Of a DNA stretch of 64,000 nucleotides, positions 50,750-61,164 are shown piece by piece. The notes below the pieces were generated by a model that worked only from the letters and a program-made list of their open reading frames with translations, made no database searches and was not told the origin of the DNA. Each line of letters starts with the position of its first letter. Position 1 is the stretch's first letter. Position numbers and translations under genes: made by a program. This DNA comes from Leguminivora glycinivorella (lineage: Eukaryota > Arthropoda > Insecta > Lepidoptera > Tortricidae): contig NC_062991.1 in NCBI RefSeq assembly GCF_023078275.1, positions 2,046,001-2,110,000 of the forward strand, read 5' to 3'.

Positions 50750-51697
50750 GTCAAGTACCGAACGAAGGTTTTTAAATATATAAACTAATTTCCTAATTTT
50801 CTTGCCAAGTGTATCAATGTGCAATTCCCACCGAAGACTGCTATCAACTATTACACCCAGGTATTTGATACTGTCAATGCGCGACAGCGAAGAGCAGTTA
50901 CATTGAACTGATTGCCGTAGACATCTGTGAACAGTAAGTTCCGAGAACTCCACACATGGCTGCGAAACAGATGTTGGCGAAAAAGTTAGGAATTTTGATT
51001 TATCTACGTTTAGCGTAAGAAGATTCACTGACAGCCACTGAGACACGTGATGTAGTGCGTTTTCTGACAGCTCTTTAACGCTAGACCAATCTTTCCCGTG
51101 GACAATCAGAGCAGTGTCGTCAGCATATGTAATAATCTCACAATTTGTTAGTTGTAGAGAGCACAGGTCGTTAATATACAGTAGAAAAAGCGTCGGTCCC
51201 AAAACACTGCCCTGCGGTACCCCATAATTTAGTTGAACTTCATTGCTTGTTACTCTATTAATAACTACACTCTGAGAGCGATCAGTCAAATAACTTTTAA
51301 AGATATCAAGAGATATTCCTCTAATACCTATGGCTTCCATTTTGTTTAAGAGAGTCGGTATAGACACTGTGTCAAACGCCTTAGAGAGGTCTAAAAATAT
51401 GCCGATCGTTTTATGTTTATCTTCCAAATTCTTAATAATTACAGAAGTAAGTTTGACAACAGCATCCTCTGTTGAACGTCCTCTCCGAAAACCATATTGA
51501 TTATTTGCCAATATATTATGTTTATCTAGGTAATCAACAAGGCGTTTGTTCAGGATCTTTTCAAAAACTTTTGAGATACACGTAAGAACCGAGATGGGAC
51601 GATAGTTACCGACGTTATTTTTGTTACCATTTTTATGTATGGGGTGTATAAGAGCCTTTTTGAAAACCTTCGGAAAGTTACCTGTAGAAATGCTCAA
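50750..51697 (-). pseudogene. LINE reverse transcriptase
   Basis: An open frame of 332 codons that reads on to a stop at 50699; its last ~16 residues are encoded by the SINE. All palm and finger motifs are intact: NYRPIS (31-36), QYGFRRGRST (67-76), FLDLSKAFD (101-109), GVPQGSVLGP (159-168), YADD (191-194) and the WLSVNLLTLN/KTK-like segment. The order and the GVPQGSVLGP wording are those of jockey/CR1/L2-group LINEs. The thumb and C-terminal domain are lost where the SINE starts. The protein lacks a start of its own because the preceding frame is offset (see 51745). Confidence 0.92.
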
Positions 51698-51744
51698 GTT
51701 GAATATGTATGTAAGAATTGGAGTAAGTTTAGTGCAATTGGACT

Positions 51745-52215
51745 TTAGAATGCTTGTAGAGATGCCATCAAAACCGACTGAACAATTGTTTTTAAGCTAA
51801 GAATAGTTTCCTTGACTTCTGATTCATTGACAAATAAAATCACCATGGAGTTCGGACCTGGAGGGCATGACAAAGTATGCGTATAACTTGCAGACTGCTG
51901 GTTATGTGTGTCACGAATTATATTATGCGCCAGAGTACTGCCAACACTTGCAAAATAGTTATTTATGTAGTCGATGGAAGAAGTAGGATCTGAGTACGAG
52001 GTCAGTAACTCATTTGATGCAGATTTAGTTTGTTGCATATTAGCTATTTGCTTAATTACTTTCCAACTTTCCTTAGGCCTACCCCTGGCCTTCTCCATCT
52101 GCTGTTTATCGTAAGTAATTTTAACATTTTTTAGGAGATTGTTACAGAAGTTTCTGTACCTAGTGTAGGTAGTTTTTAGTAATACATTATCCGGATATTT
52201 TTTGGCTTTTATCAC
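51745..52215 (-). pseudogene. LINE linker upstream of the reverse transcriptase
   Basis: 156 codons, lysine-rich (YRNFCNNLLKN, ARGRPKESWKVIKQI), followed by INNYFASVG and NESEVKETILSLK, the stretch that leads into the reverse transcriptase of such LINEs. A one-base shift near 51790-51800 (a TTTTT run on the plus strand) breaks the connection; the last ~20 residues are out of frame. No endonuclease domain upstream. Confidence 0.85.
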
Positions 52216-52929
52216 ACAAACTATGTAAAAAATTTAATGTATTTAATTCTTTTTTATTTATTAACAATACTAATGCTTATTTTAATGCATTTTTAAAACG
52301 CATTTTCTAATGTATTCACTGAATACGGTGTATTATACAATAATTTTATTGAACTACTTATTTTTATTATTTTTATTGACATTTGACTCAATGAAATGTA
52401 TAATGTAACCACTGACATGTAATTTACTTTTACGAAATATGAAAGACGTTAAAAAATACATCCCATAACTTTTATGTGATTCTTGATAATTTTATTGACA
52501 TTTTTGAGCATTTTTTATAATTGTATACCCATATTTCATATTGACTGTACATAGAAATTACTGAGCATTTTTTGTATACCCATATTTTATTCAATTTGAC
52601 TGTACATAGAAATCACTAACATAAGATAAACAAAAAAAAGATTTCTCTTTCGTCTATTTCTCGTCTTTAAAAAAAAGATAAAATTAAAGAAAAAAAGATC
52701 GCATCATATTTTTCCCAATCCTTATTCCAAAAGACAAACGCTTTCCCGACCATTTAAAAACGCTAGTACACTACGTGCTAAAATTGGTAGAACAGGTCTC
52801 AAATAGGTAATTAATAGGTAATTGGTGGGACCTGTCACGGGCATTTTAACCCGATTGGGGGCACGGGAAAGTTCAGACCCGTAGCCAAATGCACAAACGC
52901 TTACGATAACGTTATCGTAGCTAGCTGTC
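52216..52929. other. AT-rich spacer
   Basis: No gene. A diverged direct duplication is visible: TTTTTATAATTGTATACCCATA at 52512 and TTTTTTGTATACCCATATTTTA at 52568, each followed by TTGACTGTACATAGAAAT. Confidence 0.45.
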
Positions 52930-52985
52930 TCTATCGCTCTTTCGTATTGGCGCGACAGAGCTAAACTGCGTTTCGATCAGCGTCT
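52930..52985 (+). repeat. Family O box
   Basis: CTCTATCGCTCTTTCGTATT and GGCGCGACAGAGCTAAACTG CGTTTCGATC, preceded by the dyad ACGATAACGTTATCGT. Shared with 26587 and 36925. Confidence 0.55.
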
Positions 52986-53207
52986 AGCTTCAACGATTGT
53001 CATTCGGCTAGGCCGACAGGCCCGTAGGTACAGCAACATAAAAGTGATGCGGGTTTTTATTTAGTTTGCGTTTATTTGGATTCAGGCTACGAGCGGTTGT
53101 GAAAGTTTGGTTTAATTTGTGTTGTAGTCATTTAGCATTTCAGGTATTTTTTGGGTCGAATTTGAAATTTACAGCTGAATTATTTTACTTTATATATCAT
53201 GATAGGC

Positions 53208-53541
53208 TAAGCGCTGGTAGCCTAGTGGTAAGAGCGTGCGACTTTCGATCCGAAGGTCGCGGGTTCGAACCAAGAACTTGTCTCGTACCAATGAGTTTAT
53301 CGAAACTCATGTGCGAAATGCCATTTGATATTTGCCAGTCGCTTTTCAGTGAAGGAAAACATCGTCAGGAAACCGAACTAATTCCAATAAGGCCTAGTTA
53401 CCCTTCGGGTTGGAAGGTCAGATGGCAGTCGCTTTTGTAAAACTATTGCCTACGCCAATCTTGGGATTAGCTGTCAAAGCGGACCCCAGGCTCCCATGAG
53501 CCGTGGCAGACGCCGGGATAACGCAAGGAGGATGATGATTT
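53208..53541 (+). mobile_element. Family B (HaSE-like) SINE, full length
   Basis: The best copy. tRNA-like head with A box (GCGCTGGTAGCCTAGTGG) and B box (GGGTTCGAACC), then TGCGAAATGCCATTTGAT, TTTTCAGTGAAGGAAAAC, GGGTTGGAAGGTCAGATGG, CAAAGCGGACCCCAGGC and GGGATAACGCAAGGAGG with a GATGATGAT end. An 11-nt insertion (AAGAACTTGTC) lies just after the B box. Confidence 0.92.
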
Positions 53542-53599
53542 GACATTACTCCAACATTTCATAATATTATATTATTGCGGTATTTCCGGACAGATACGA

Positions 53600-53750
53600 C
53601 CTTCAAATCTTCAAGAAAAGAGCGTACACCCATCTTAAAGGCCGGCAACGCACCTCAAACACTTCTGGTGTTTCGGGTGTCCATGGGCGGCAGTGATCGC
53701 TCACCATCAGGTGACCTGTTTGCTCGTTTGTCTCCTATCCTATAAAAAAA
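53600..53750 (+). mobile_element. LINE 3' end with poly(A)
   Basis: Encodes RYDLQIFKKRAYTHLKGRQR, a LINE C-terminus similar in pattern to that at 1405, then a stop, CGCTCACCATCAGGTGACC and an A run at 53743-53750. Only about 150 bp remain. Confidence 0.78.
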
Positions 53751-54269
53751 ATAGTGCAGAGTTAGCTTAGTCTGACTCCGTCTCGTATATTGTTGTATGT
53801 ACGTCGGAAACCGCAGTCGGAACTGAGGCCGAATATATTACGCCCCTGGCTCTGTTTTTGACGCTTCTTTACCTTTTTAATATTTAATCTGGTACCGGTC
53901 GATTATGTCCTGTAGACCTTGCATACGGACATTGGTACAGTGACCCATATTACGTTGACAATGATTTCTACAGCTTAGGGTTATCATTTGGTAAAGTTTT
54001 TGTATTGAAGCCGAAGGAAAATTTTGATGATAACTTTTTTTAGTTTATTTAAAAAAAAATTTGACCACTTATTTTTAGGCCTATTTCCTGTTACTGAGGA
54101 AATATCGTTATCCATATTGTTTGAATTGTAAGTAAGCTGTTTATTTTCTGTTTATTTAAGGCATTACACGTAATAATCGCTTCAAAAAATTTTTTTTTTT
54201 ATAAATGGGCTTACTCTTGACCACAGACTAGCCAAAGGCAAAGACGTGGCCTACGATGGACTGAGCTCA
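53751..54269. other. Spacer with a LINE scrap
   Basis: No gene. 54223-54262 (GACCACAGACTAGCCAAAGG, AAAGACGTGGCCTACGATGG) looks like a LINE 3' coding scrap directly joined to the family D copy. Confidence 0.4.
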
Positions 54270-54432
54270 CCCGCGGCTTCGCTCGCGTTAGAAAGAGACA
54301 AAAAGTAGCCTACATCATTCTCCGTCCTCTCAACTATCTCTTAAAAAATCACGCCAATTCGTCGCTCCGTTTTGCCGTGAAAGACGGACAAACAAACAGA
54401 CACACACACTTTCCCATTTATAATAGTATGGA
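54270..54432 (-). mobile_element. Family D repeat
   Basis: CCCGCGGCTTCGCTCGCG, TTAGAAAGAGACAAAAAGTAG, GCTCCGTTTTGCCGTGAAAG and CACACACTTTCCC to TAATAGTATGGAT. Complete reversed copy. Confidence 0.85.
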
Positions 54433-54939
54433 TTCACATCACAAATAAATAAATCACATTGTATCGTTCTCATATTTTCTTAATTTTACTCTATCTAAGT
54501 GTTAGTAATCTATGCTGGCCTAACGTTCCAGATTAAAAAGGGTTACAATTGTAATAAAGCCATTTTAACCCCGTTTTATAATAAAAAGGGGAACAAAATC
54601 AAATGGTTTACCTAACTGTACCAATATAATATGACCTGTCATTACTTATAGTTACTTCGGAGTATAGGTCATGTTTAAACTGGTTATAATAGAACGAGAC
54701 GAACTAAACGATATTTACATACGATAAATGAAACAACGAAAACATTTACATTAGAACGATAAAGGGGTTATCTTTATATGTTTTTAATCTGACGGTTTAT
54801 TTTATAGGTGCTGTGGCGTCACTGCAAAACTCATGCCACAATAATCTAACAGGTGGCGCTTAAAGTAGTACGCAAGTGCGGAAATATGTAGCAATCCTAC
54901 AACGCGCTAACGGAGTTCCGAAAGTCAGTCTTATCAAAG
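54433..54939. other. Spacer without recognised features
   Basis: No gene or repeat recognised. Confidence 0.4.
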
Positions 54940-55094
54940 ACATATCGTCACTACTTTTATAAAATCTCGTATCTCACGCTGCTCCTCAAAGTTAAAACGC
55001 AGTAAGTCTATAGGCATTCTATACATACTTACTACAATTTTCTTTTCATTGACAGACGAAGATACAAGTTTTTTTAAAAGTAGTGACGATATGT
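54940..55094. repeat. 155-bp inverted-repeat element
   Basis: ACATATCGTCACTACTTTTA at 54940-54959 and its exact complement at 55075-55094, with weaker pairing further in. The unpaired ~110 bp include TCGTATCTCACGCTGCTCC. It abuts the family J copy. No target duplication fixed. Confidence 0.75.
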
Positions 55095-55385
55095 AACTCC
55101 GTATAGACAGGTACAGTGTAAGAAAAAAACGCACCTCAGAACCTATTATAGAAAAAGGTACGGTGGCCTAGATGGCGTTACACCTTTGGGGGACGCTCGG
55201 CTAGATGGCGCTAATATTAATATTTGACATTTTAACACATATCGAGGTAAGAATATGGGCCAAATTGTCAAAACTGAGGTTTAAAAGTTATAAGCCTGTG
55301 TCGAGAGATGGTTGTCTATGCACTGTGATTACATATTTTACTGTGACAGTAATTCCCTGTAATACTTGATCCTCTTTGGTCTTCA
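55095..55385 (+). mobile_element. Family J repeat, copy 2
   Basis: Same blocks as 40314-40600 (TAACTCCGTATAGACAG, AAGAAAAAAACGCACCTCA, TAGATGGCGCTAATATTAAT, GGGCCAAATTGTCAAAACTG), with a 30-bp extra segment (AGATGGCGTTACACC) near the start. Confidence 0.7.
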
Positions 55386-55432
55386 ATTAATAACCTCTTC
55401 TATCAGAAATAGTTATTTGTTATACAAGGGGG

Positions 55433-55846
55433 CAAAGTTGTATTTTAACGCCGAGTGTGGAATTGAAAAACGAGCAAGTGAAAGGATTCTATAGTTGAAC
55501 CACGAGCGAAGCGAGTGGTTCGAGGATAGAATCCTGAACTTGCGAGTTTTTTAACACACGAGAAGTAAAATATATTTGCACCCGTGTGTAACACAAAACT
55601 TTTCCCCTCACTATAGCGAGGAAACTACAACGCAAAAAATGCGTTTATCACTGTTTCCAGTAGTTCCACAGGTGGTAAATCATCTTTATTACTAGATTCA
55701 TCTACTTTGATCAACTTTAAAGCAGTTAGTTTGATTATATTCAAGGTCAAATTACTTTACCCACTAGTGGATAAAATGCGTTTTTACCCGCTGGTATTAA
55801 AGGACAAAACACGTGTTTCCGAGCTAGTGAGGGGAAAACAATATTT
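55433..55846 (+). mobile_element. Family I repeat, copy 2
   Basis: Near-identical to 23356-23762 through its full length, including CTCACTATAGCGAGGAAAC and ACACGTGTTTCCGAGCTAG. Identity stops abruptly at GAGGGGAAA in both copies, which defines the repeat's right end. Confidence 0.78.
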
Positions 55847-55901
55847 TGTTTCCATCGTTTACTTAGACCTCAACAACTATTTCCTTCAGTACAAAAAACT
55901 A

Positions 55902-56042
55902 ACGCCGCTTGCGTGGGCGACGGTCGCGCGATGATCGCGCGACGGCGATGCGACGCATACGAGATCAAACCTTATCGATATGGAAGTATGAGACGCGACG
56001 GCGACGGTCGCGCGACCGTCGCCCACGCAAGACACGGCGTAA
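55902..56042. mobile_element. CpG-rich foldback element
   Basis: ACGCCG..TTGCGTGGGCGACGGTCGC at the left pairs with GCGACCGTCGCCCACGCAAG..CGGCGT at the right; the inner parts (ATCGCGCGACGGCGATGCG with GACGCGACGGCGACGG) are near-repeats in the same sense. A 24-bp AT-richer centre (AAACCTTATCGATATGG). Very high CpG content for the region. A MITE-like palindrome. Confidence 0.82.
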
Positions 56043-56887
56043 GTCCTTGACTAAAACTAAAGCATGATATATTTAAAATTAAAAAACCACTTCTCCAAAC
56101 CCATAAAAGTCATAACATACATCAATAGGCACTTAAAGAAATACTTTAAATGTTTCGTCGGGAATCGAACTCGTGCCCCGAACAATCAGTAACAATAATT
56201 GTTATGGCTTAAGTTGTGAGCGATAAGAGATGAATGGGGGTAATGTTTCATTCATTTTTTCATGGTATTAACCTTCGTCCGCTATTTCTGTAACTACCTA
56301 CGTTCATTAACGTTGAATTAAAAAATAAATATTGAACTTCTCCAATATTTTAAGACGATACGGTAGGGGTCAATTCTCCATACAAACGCTCTCGACTATT
56401 TCCTCCCTGGTTTTTGAAGATAGAGCAATGATTTATTCAACACAGATTGTTATTATTTTTATCTGTGTCGGACCGTTTTGATTTTTTTGATATTCTGCTT
56501 TTTAAAGACTCTAGAGCCGATCAAAAATTTCCAAAAACGGCCTTTTTCATTGTGGCGCATAAAAAGGTGTGATACTCAAGATTGGTAACAATTAACCAAA
56601 AAAGCTAAACGGTCCGACATACATTATTTCATTGTTATTCAGATTCTCAAATTTCGTTCCGATTGATTAAGTTTTGAAGGAGGAAAGAGTCGAGAGCGGA
56701 ACCTCGATTTTAAAGATTTTTTTGAAATAACTTTTGACTGAGTTGTTCTTAATGGACAATTTTTTTTCGATAAATCTAGTTAATAACACTTGTATATTGA
56801 ACTAAAATTTCCAAGTTGAAAGGAGCCCCCTTTCCATTTTAGCATTTTCGCTACCGTATCCTCTTAATTTTGAATAAATAAAATACC
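56043..56887. other. Spacer with a possible ~520-bp element
   Basis: No gene. A B-box-like CGTCGGGAATCGAACTCG lies at 56158. GACGATACGGTAGGGG at 56354 faces CGCTACCGTATCCTCTT at 56856, and the latter matches (reversed) 13787, so 56350-56873 may be one repeat with short inverted ends. Confidence 0.45.
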
Positions 56888-57055
56888 CCCTCCCCTGCGG
56901 CGGAGGCGAGAGGCTGGCAACCTGTCACTGCAAAGTCACAATTTTCGTTTATTGCAACCCCTTATTTGTCAAGAATGGCACTGAAACTTGAGTAGTTTCA
57001 TGTGCTCTGCTTACCCTTTTATGGGATACAAGCATGCTTGTATGTATGTACATAT
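56888..57055 (+). mobile_element. Family F SINE, partial
   Basis: CGGAGGCGAGAGGCTGGCAAC, CAACCCCTTATTTGTCAAG, CACTGAAACTTGAGTAGTTTC and GGGATACAAGCATGCTTG with a short TATG tail; diverged at the 3' end. Confidence 0.8.
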
Positions 57056-57128
57056 TATAGTAATTTATCGCGTTATTGTTTTTTAGGTACTTTTAAATAG
57101 CAAAAGTAATTAATTAGCTCTCTCGAGC

Positions 57129-57185
57129 ATGATTGATTGATTGATTCATTTAATCAATCAATCATTTATTCAATTATTTATGTTA
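57129..57185. repeat. (GATT)n / (AATC)n palindromic microsatellite
   Basis: Four GATT units followed after TCATTT by AATCAATCAATC, so the two tracts can pair with each other as a hairpin. Confidence 0.75.
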
Positions 57186-57239
57186 ATCAAATATTTCAAA
57201 CAATTTTCATATTTCTAGCTTTTGTGCAAAAAAATACTT

Positions 57240-57372
57240 GTTTTTTTTTTTTCACGAAAGTCAAACATTGGATTCGAATCGGTGATTTCCTGCATCGATA
57301 CTCGAGTTTCAGGCGTCTATACGCTACGGTGGCTGCCTACCACGACGTGGGCCGTATGCTTGTTTGCAGCTG
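57240..57372 (+). mobile_element. Degenerate family H LINE 3' end
   Basis: TTCAGGCGTCTATACGCTACG, GTGGCTGCCTACCACGACG and GGGCCGTATGCTTGTTTGC keep the order of the family H 3' end (compare 17700-17765) with many changes. Confidence 0.5.
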
Positions 57373-57599
57373 TTACCTTGCATTTATGATGCAACTGGAA
57401 TATTACCAGAATTCATTAGCAGTATTACTCACAGTCAAAAAATTAACAATAAAACCTATAACAATGCCTCTAATTGTATTCACACCTCTCACTTCCTTCA
57501 CGCTTTAAAAATGCTACAGTTTTACCAATTAGAGCAATTCTCGCTCGTTATCAGACAAATTCCAACTTTATTGCTCGTGAAATAAGAATCATTTTTAAT

Positions 57600-57725
57600 T
57601 AACGAACAGTCTAGACTATGGGTAGTGAACCTGCCTACTAAGCCGAGGGTCCTGGGTTCGAATCCCGATAAGACATTTATTCACGAGTCATGTATGTTTT
57701 CTATCGTTTTCTGGGTGCCCATAAC
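57600..57725 (+). mobile_element. Family A SINE, partial
   Basis: TGGGTAGTGAACCTGCCTAC, GGTCCTGGGTTCGAATCCCG, ATAAGACATTTATTCACG and GTCATGTATGTTTTCTATCG. The start and the far 3' half are missing. Confidence 0.78.
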
Positions 57726-57754
57726 ATAGTTTTCTTAGGTTACCATACCAGTTA

Positions 57755-57985
57755 GTACATACATACATACAATCACGCCTGTTTCCCAGAGGAGTAGGCA
57801 GAGATCACGGATTTCCATTTACTACGATCCTGACAAATCACTTTCGCTTCACACACTTTCATAACGTTTCTCATACACGCTCGTCGGTTTCGAGTACTTC
57901 TGACCTGGCCTTTTTGCAATATTTCCCCGATTTGAACAAGAAAAGTTCGCCTAGGTCTTCCACTTCCAACTGACCCTTCCACTCT
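57755..57985 (-). mobile_element. LINE C-terminus and 3' tail
   Basis: Minus strand encodes GSGRPRRTFLVQIGEILQKG, further on CQDRSKWKSVISAY and SSGKQA before the stop; the tail GGCGTGATTGTATGTATG follows immediately. This is the C-terminal end of an RTE-like LINE. Its last ~45 bp are the same as the tail of the family F SINE. The fragment continues at 58580 on the other side of a family C MITE. Confidence 0.78.
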
Positions 57986-58579
57986 TTTTAGGGTTCCGTA
58001 GTCAACTAGGAACCCTTATAGTTTCGCCATGTCTGTCTGTCCGTCCGTCCGTCCGTCCGTCCGTCCGTCCGTCCGTCCGTCCGTCCGTCCGTCCGTCCGT
58101 CCGTCCGTCCGCGGATAATCTCAGTAACCGTTAGGACTAGAAAGCTGAAATTTGGTACCAATATGTATATTAATCACGCCGACAAAGTGCAAAAATAAAA
58201 ATTGGAAAAAAATGTTTTATTAGGGTACCCCCCCTACATGTAAAGTAGGGGCTGATATTTTTTTTTATTCCAACCCCAACGTGTGATATATTATTGGATA
58301 GGTATTTAAAAATGAATAAGGGTTTACTAAAATCGTTTTTTGATAATATTAATATTTTCGGAAATAATCGCTCCTAAAGGAAAAAAAAGTGCGTCCCCCC
58401 CCTCTAACTTTTGAACCATATGGTTAAAAAATATGAAAAAAATCACAAAAGTAGAACTTTATAAAGACTTTCTAGGAAAATTGTTTTGAACTTGATAGGT
58501 TCAGTAGTTTTTGAGAAAAATACGGAAAACTACGGAACCCTACACTGAGCGTGGCCCGACACGCTCTTGGCCGGTTTTT
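57986..58579 (-). mobile_element. Family C MITE inserted in a LINE
   Basis: Full reversed copy with the longest (GTCC)n tract of the window, about 58030-58110 (some 20 units). It separates two parts of one LINE reading frame (57755-57985 and 58580-58790). A T run at both junctions hides the exact target site. Confidence 0.9.
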
Positions 58580-58790
58580 CATAATTATACTTTCTTCGTT
58601 ACTCTCCTCTCATCCATGCTCTCTACATGCCCGAACCACCTTACATACCCACCTCAATCTTTGTCACCACATCTACATCCACTCCACACTTCTCTCTTAT
58701 CACGCTATTTCTGATCCTATCACTCAACTTCACACCAGCCATGCTTCTTAACGCTCTCATTTCCACGGCATTCACTTGACCACCAGTTAG
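58580..58790 (-). mobile_element. LINE fragment, upstream part
   Basis: Minus strand encodes VNAVEMRALRSMAGVKLSDR, IRNSVIREKCGVDVDVV and, after a small frame break, the WFGHVERM-type stretch (GGTTCGGGCATGTAGAG). This order (EMR.LR.M.GV..DR.RN..IR) is typical of the region after the reverse transcriptase in RTE-like LINEs. Confidence 0.78.
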
Positions 58791-59222
58791 TATTATAATA
58801 AAACAAAACTAGCGGCACCTGTTTTGTAACTGTTTTTAAAATATTACTTTTATATCCATGTTATAAATCATCTACTCTAAAATAATGAATAAAGGAAGGA
58901 TAAAAGACGTTCTTATTATAAAACGCTTTCCGCTTGTTACTTACTTACACCGCTCGGGTTTAATACAATAGTCTTTGTTGCTCAGAAAATAAAGTTGTCT
59001 TTAGTTTGTAGTTTAAAAGGGTAATTTTAGTTCACAAAGGAGCTTCTTTTATAAGTTTCTTGTAGAAGTTCAGGGAAGTGTTAAATATGAGCAGCAACCA
59101 TTTCCAAAATTAATTTGTGGACCATCGGACTAATTAAAGTAAACAATAAACTATTAATTTGGCTATTTAGGTAAAACAGTTTAAGCGTAGCAAGCGCAGT
59201 AAACAGCGTAGTAGGAACCAAA
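58791..59222. other. AT-rich spacer
   Basis: No gene or repeat recognised. Confidence 0.4.
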
Positions 59223-59585
59223 TCTCGAACATTCGTTCGCCATCTTATAATTTTTGACAGGTCGTCGAAGGCTCCTGATAGCTAGCGGGGTTGTGGACTG
59301 TTATTATTGACGTGAAATGATGAAAACATGTAATAAAAGCACTAATTTTAATTATTGGTAAACAAACACAAGCTTATTTAGTTTCGTGACAGAAGGCAGA
59401 CTGAAGAGTGATTGATCATATTTCATAACATGAGGACAGTTTTTGAAAGTGACATAATTTTAAACTATGAAGGAGGTCGCGCACCAGCCAGTCGCCAACA
59501 GCTCCACTTTACCGCCCTAGGGCGGTCAAATAGCTTATTACGTATATGCAGGCATGTAATAACACCGAGCGAGTGTAATAAAAAA
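59223..59585 (+). mobile_element. Family K repeat, copy 2
   Basis: GAACATTCGTTCGCCATC, AATTTTTGACAGGTCGTCG, TTTACCGCCCTAGGGCGGTC and ATGCAGGCATGTAATAACAC match the reversed 34545-34715 copy, but about 200 bp (59285-59500) of additional sequence separate the first two blocks from the last two. Confidence 0.6.
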
Positions 59586-60249
59586 AATTGAAATATTTTG
59601 CGTACTGTGCAAAATAGTTTATTAATTCAATTTAATCAAACATAATAATTACTATGGGTACAGGTAAGACTCTGAACTATTATAGGCGGGTAAAACCATA
59701 TAAAGAATATGGCCATACAGATGTATAAGCCGCATTCCGATCATAACTTGGACCACACGCATGATTATTAGTTCCCTCATATCGATGACTCACGTGCTGT
59801 ACCGTACGTATTCTTAAAGCTTCCCAAATGTAACAATAAAATTTCATTCTCCTTAATAAAGTAATAAATTTAAGAATGCAAGGCGTAGGTTACGCCTTCT
59901 ACCGCCCTCTGTCGGAAATCGGCAGGAAGTCATCGACCGTGAGCTGTCTGATCCTGGATCGGCCTTCCTCGCCATCTAGCGTGGGATAGCTGCACTCTTG
60001 TATTCCTCTATGGACTTACGTGGATCATAGTTGCCATTTTGAAAAATAGAAGTAAATCGTCATCGGGCGTTTGCCTTCCTTCCTTTTATTCGTAACCAGA
60101 CTTAATTATGGGTTTTTTTTTAAGCTCCGCGTTAATCGCGAAGAGTTTAGTATTATATTTTATTGTTGACTTAATTTCCATTGAACGTCCGGAGCCGGCT
60201 GTTTGCGGTGCGAGCCGATTTAGGCTTGGCAACACTAGTCCCGTCCAAA

Positions 60250-60345
60250 ATGGCGAATGAGATGGGATTTCTTTTTGCCGGAGAGAGAGTTGAAGGGATA
60301 TCGTTGGCCCAAGCTAAAATCGGGCGCAATCGCCCGTTTGAGTGA
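60250..60345 (+). other. 31-codon frame within the LTR
   Basis: Starts in good context (CCAAAATGGCG), product begins MANEMGFLFAGERVEG. Repeated unchanged in the second LTR at 63696-63791. It ends before a TTTTCCAG..GGTAAGT pair (60411-60536) that could be an exon's splice sites. Its identity in both copies only reflects LTR duplication, so coding is not shown. Confidence 0.15.
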
Positions 60346-60679
60346 GTTTCAATAGTGATTCGGTTGTGTATTTCTTTTTAGTTGGTTAGTTTCTAACGAA
60401 GCGTTGCATATTTTCCAGCCCCGGAATCGGACGTGAATAAAACCATGTTCTGATGGTGATAGGCGACGCCCAGCGTGCCCGGATGTCGAAATAGGTGCAA
60501 TTTTGCCCTCTGCTGGCCCTTTCTCCATCAACGGTAAGTCATACATTTTTTAAACCTTGTTGGAAGCCAACTTGTTCCGTAGGTTATGTATATCTTCCAA
60601 ATTAGCAGTAGGTCGTTTCACGGAACGCGTTGTCGTTCGAAATTTAAATTCCAAGGTAGCCCCCGTGTCCTGCGGGCGG

Positions 60680-60685
60680 TATAAA
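60680..60685 (+). promoter_or_regulatory. TATA-like box in the 5' LTR
   Basis: GGCGGTATAAACCCC within the GC-rich part of the LTR; the best candidate for the element's promoter. Not present in the visible part of the second LTR because the window ends first. Confidence 0.35.
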
Positions 60686-61158
60686 CCCCCCTTACGGGCA
60701 CCATTTTTAGGAATTTTACTTACAGACTGGTATAACCATTCCAGGGTTCACGCCGCGTCGCCTAAACCTCGCGCCGGCCGCGAGAGCTTCCCCTGGTATC
60801 CCGGTAACTTGTGGGCAGCAGATTGCTGCTGTTCTACCTACTCCCGACGTTTCACCCCAAGGCGGCTGACGTGGCAGTTGTGGTGTTTCGAGGTCAGATC
60901 TTTCCACGTTTACTTATTGACTGAATGAACCGGCCTTTCGGTTCTGGCGCCCATCCGTGTAACTACCTTAATATATATTGACCGCTGTATCCGTTTCTAC
61001 CAGTAATGATAATTTAGAGCTCGCTGACCCACGTTTGTTCCCTTAAAATATAAACTCAACATTATTGTTCTCGTGAGCTAGCCCTCGGCAAACAATTGTT
61101 ACCGTGTATCTAGGATAACAAATTAGCATAAACAATTTAGATTTTTTTTCCTGAATTC

Positions 61159-61164
61159 AATAAA
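61159..61164 (+). terminator. Polyadenylation signal in the 5' LTR
   Basis: AATAAA in GAATTCAATAAATACCTGG, 88 bp before the inferred LTR end and followed by T-rich sequence; fits an R/U5 boundary. Confidence 0.4.

Larger units (their letters stand above)
50750..52215 (-). mobile_element. LINE fragment (jockey/CR1 group), truncated at both ends
   Basis: About 1.47 kb on the minus strand covering the linker before the reverse transcriptase and most of the enzyme. The endonuclease and both untranslated ends are missing. The 3' side stops at the SINE junction; the 5' side fades at about 52215-52225. Confidence 0.88.

Noticed and set aside
57137..57508. 123-codon plus-strand frame
   Set aside because: It crosses a (GATT)n tract, a T run and a degenerate LINE end; composition of repeats, not a gene.
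60557..60928. 123-codon frame inside the 5' LTR
   Set aside because: It lies wholly within the LTR, in its GC-rich part, with no start context or domain; non-coding is the simpler reading.
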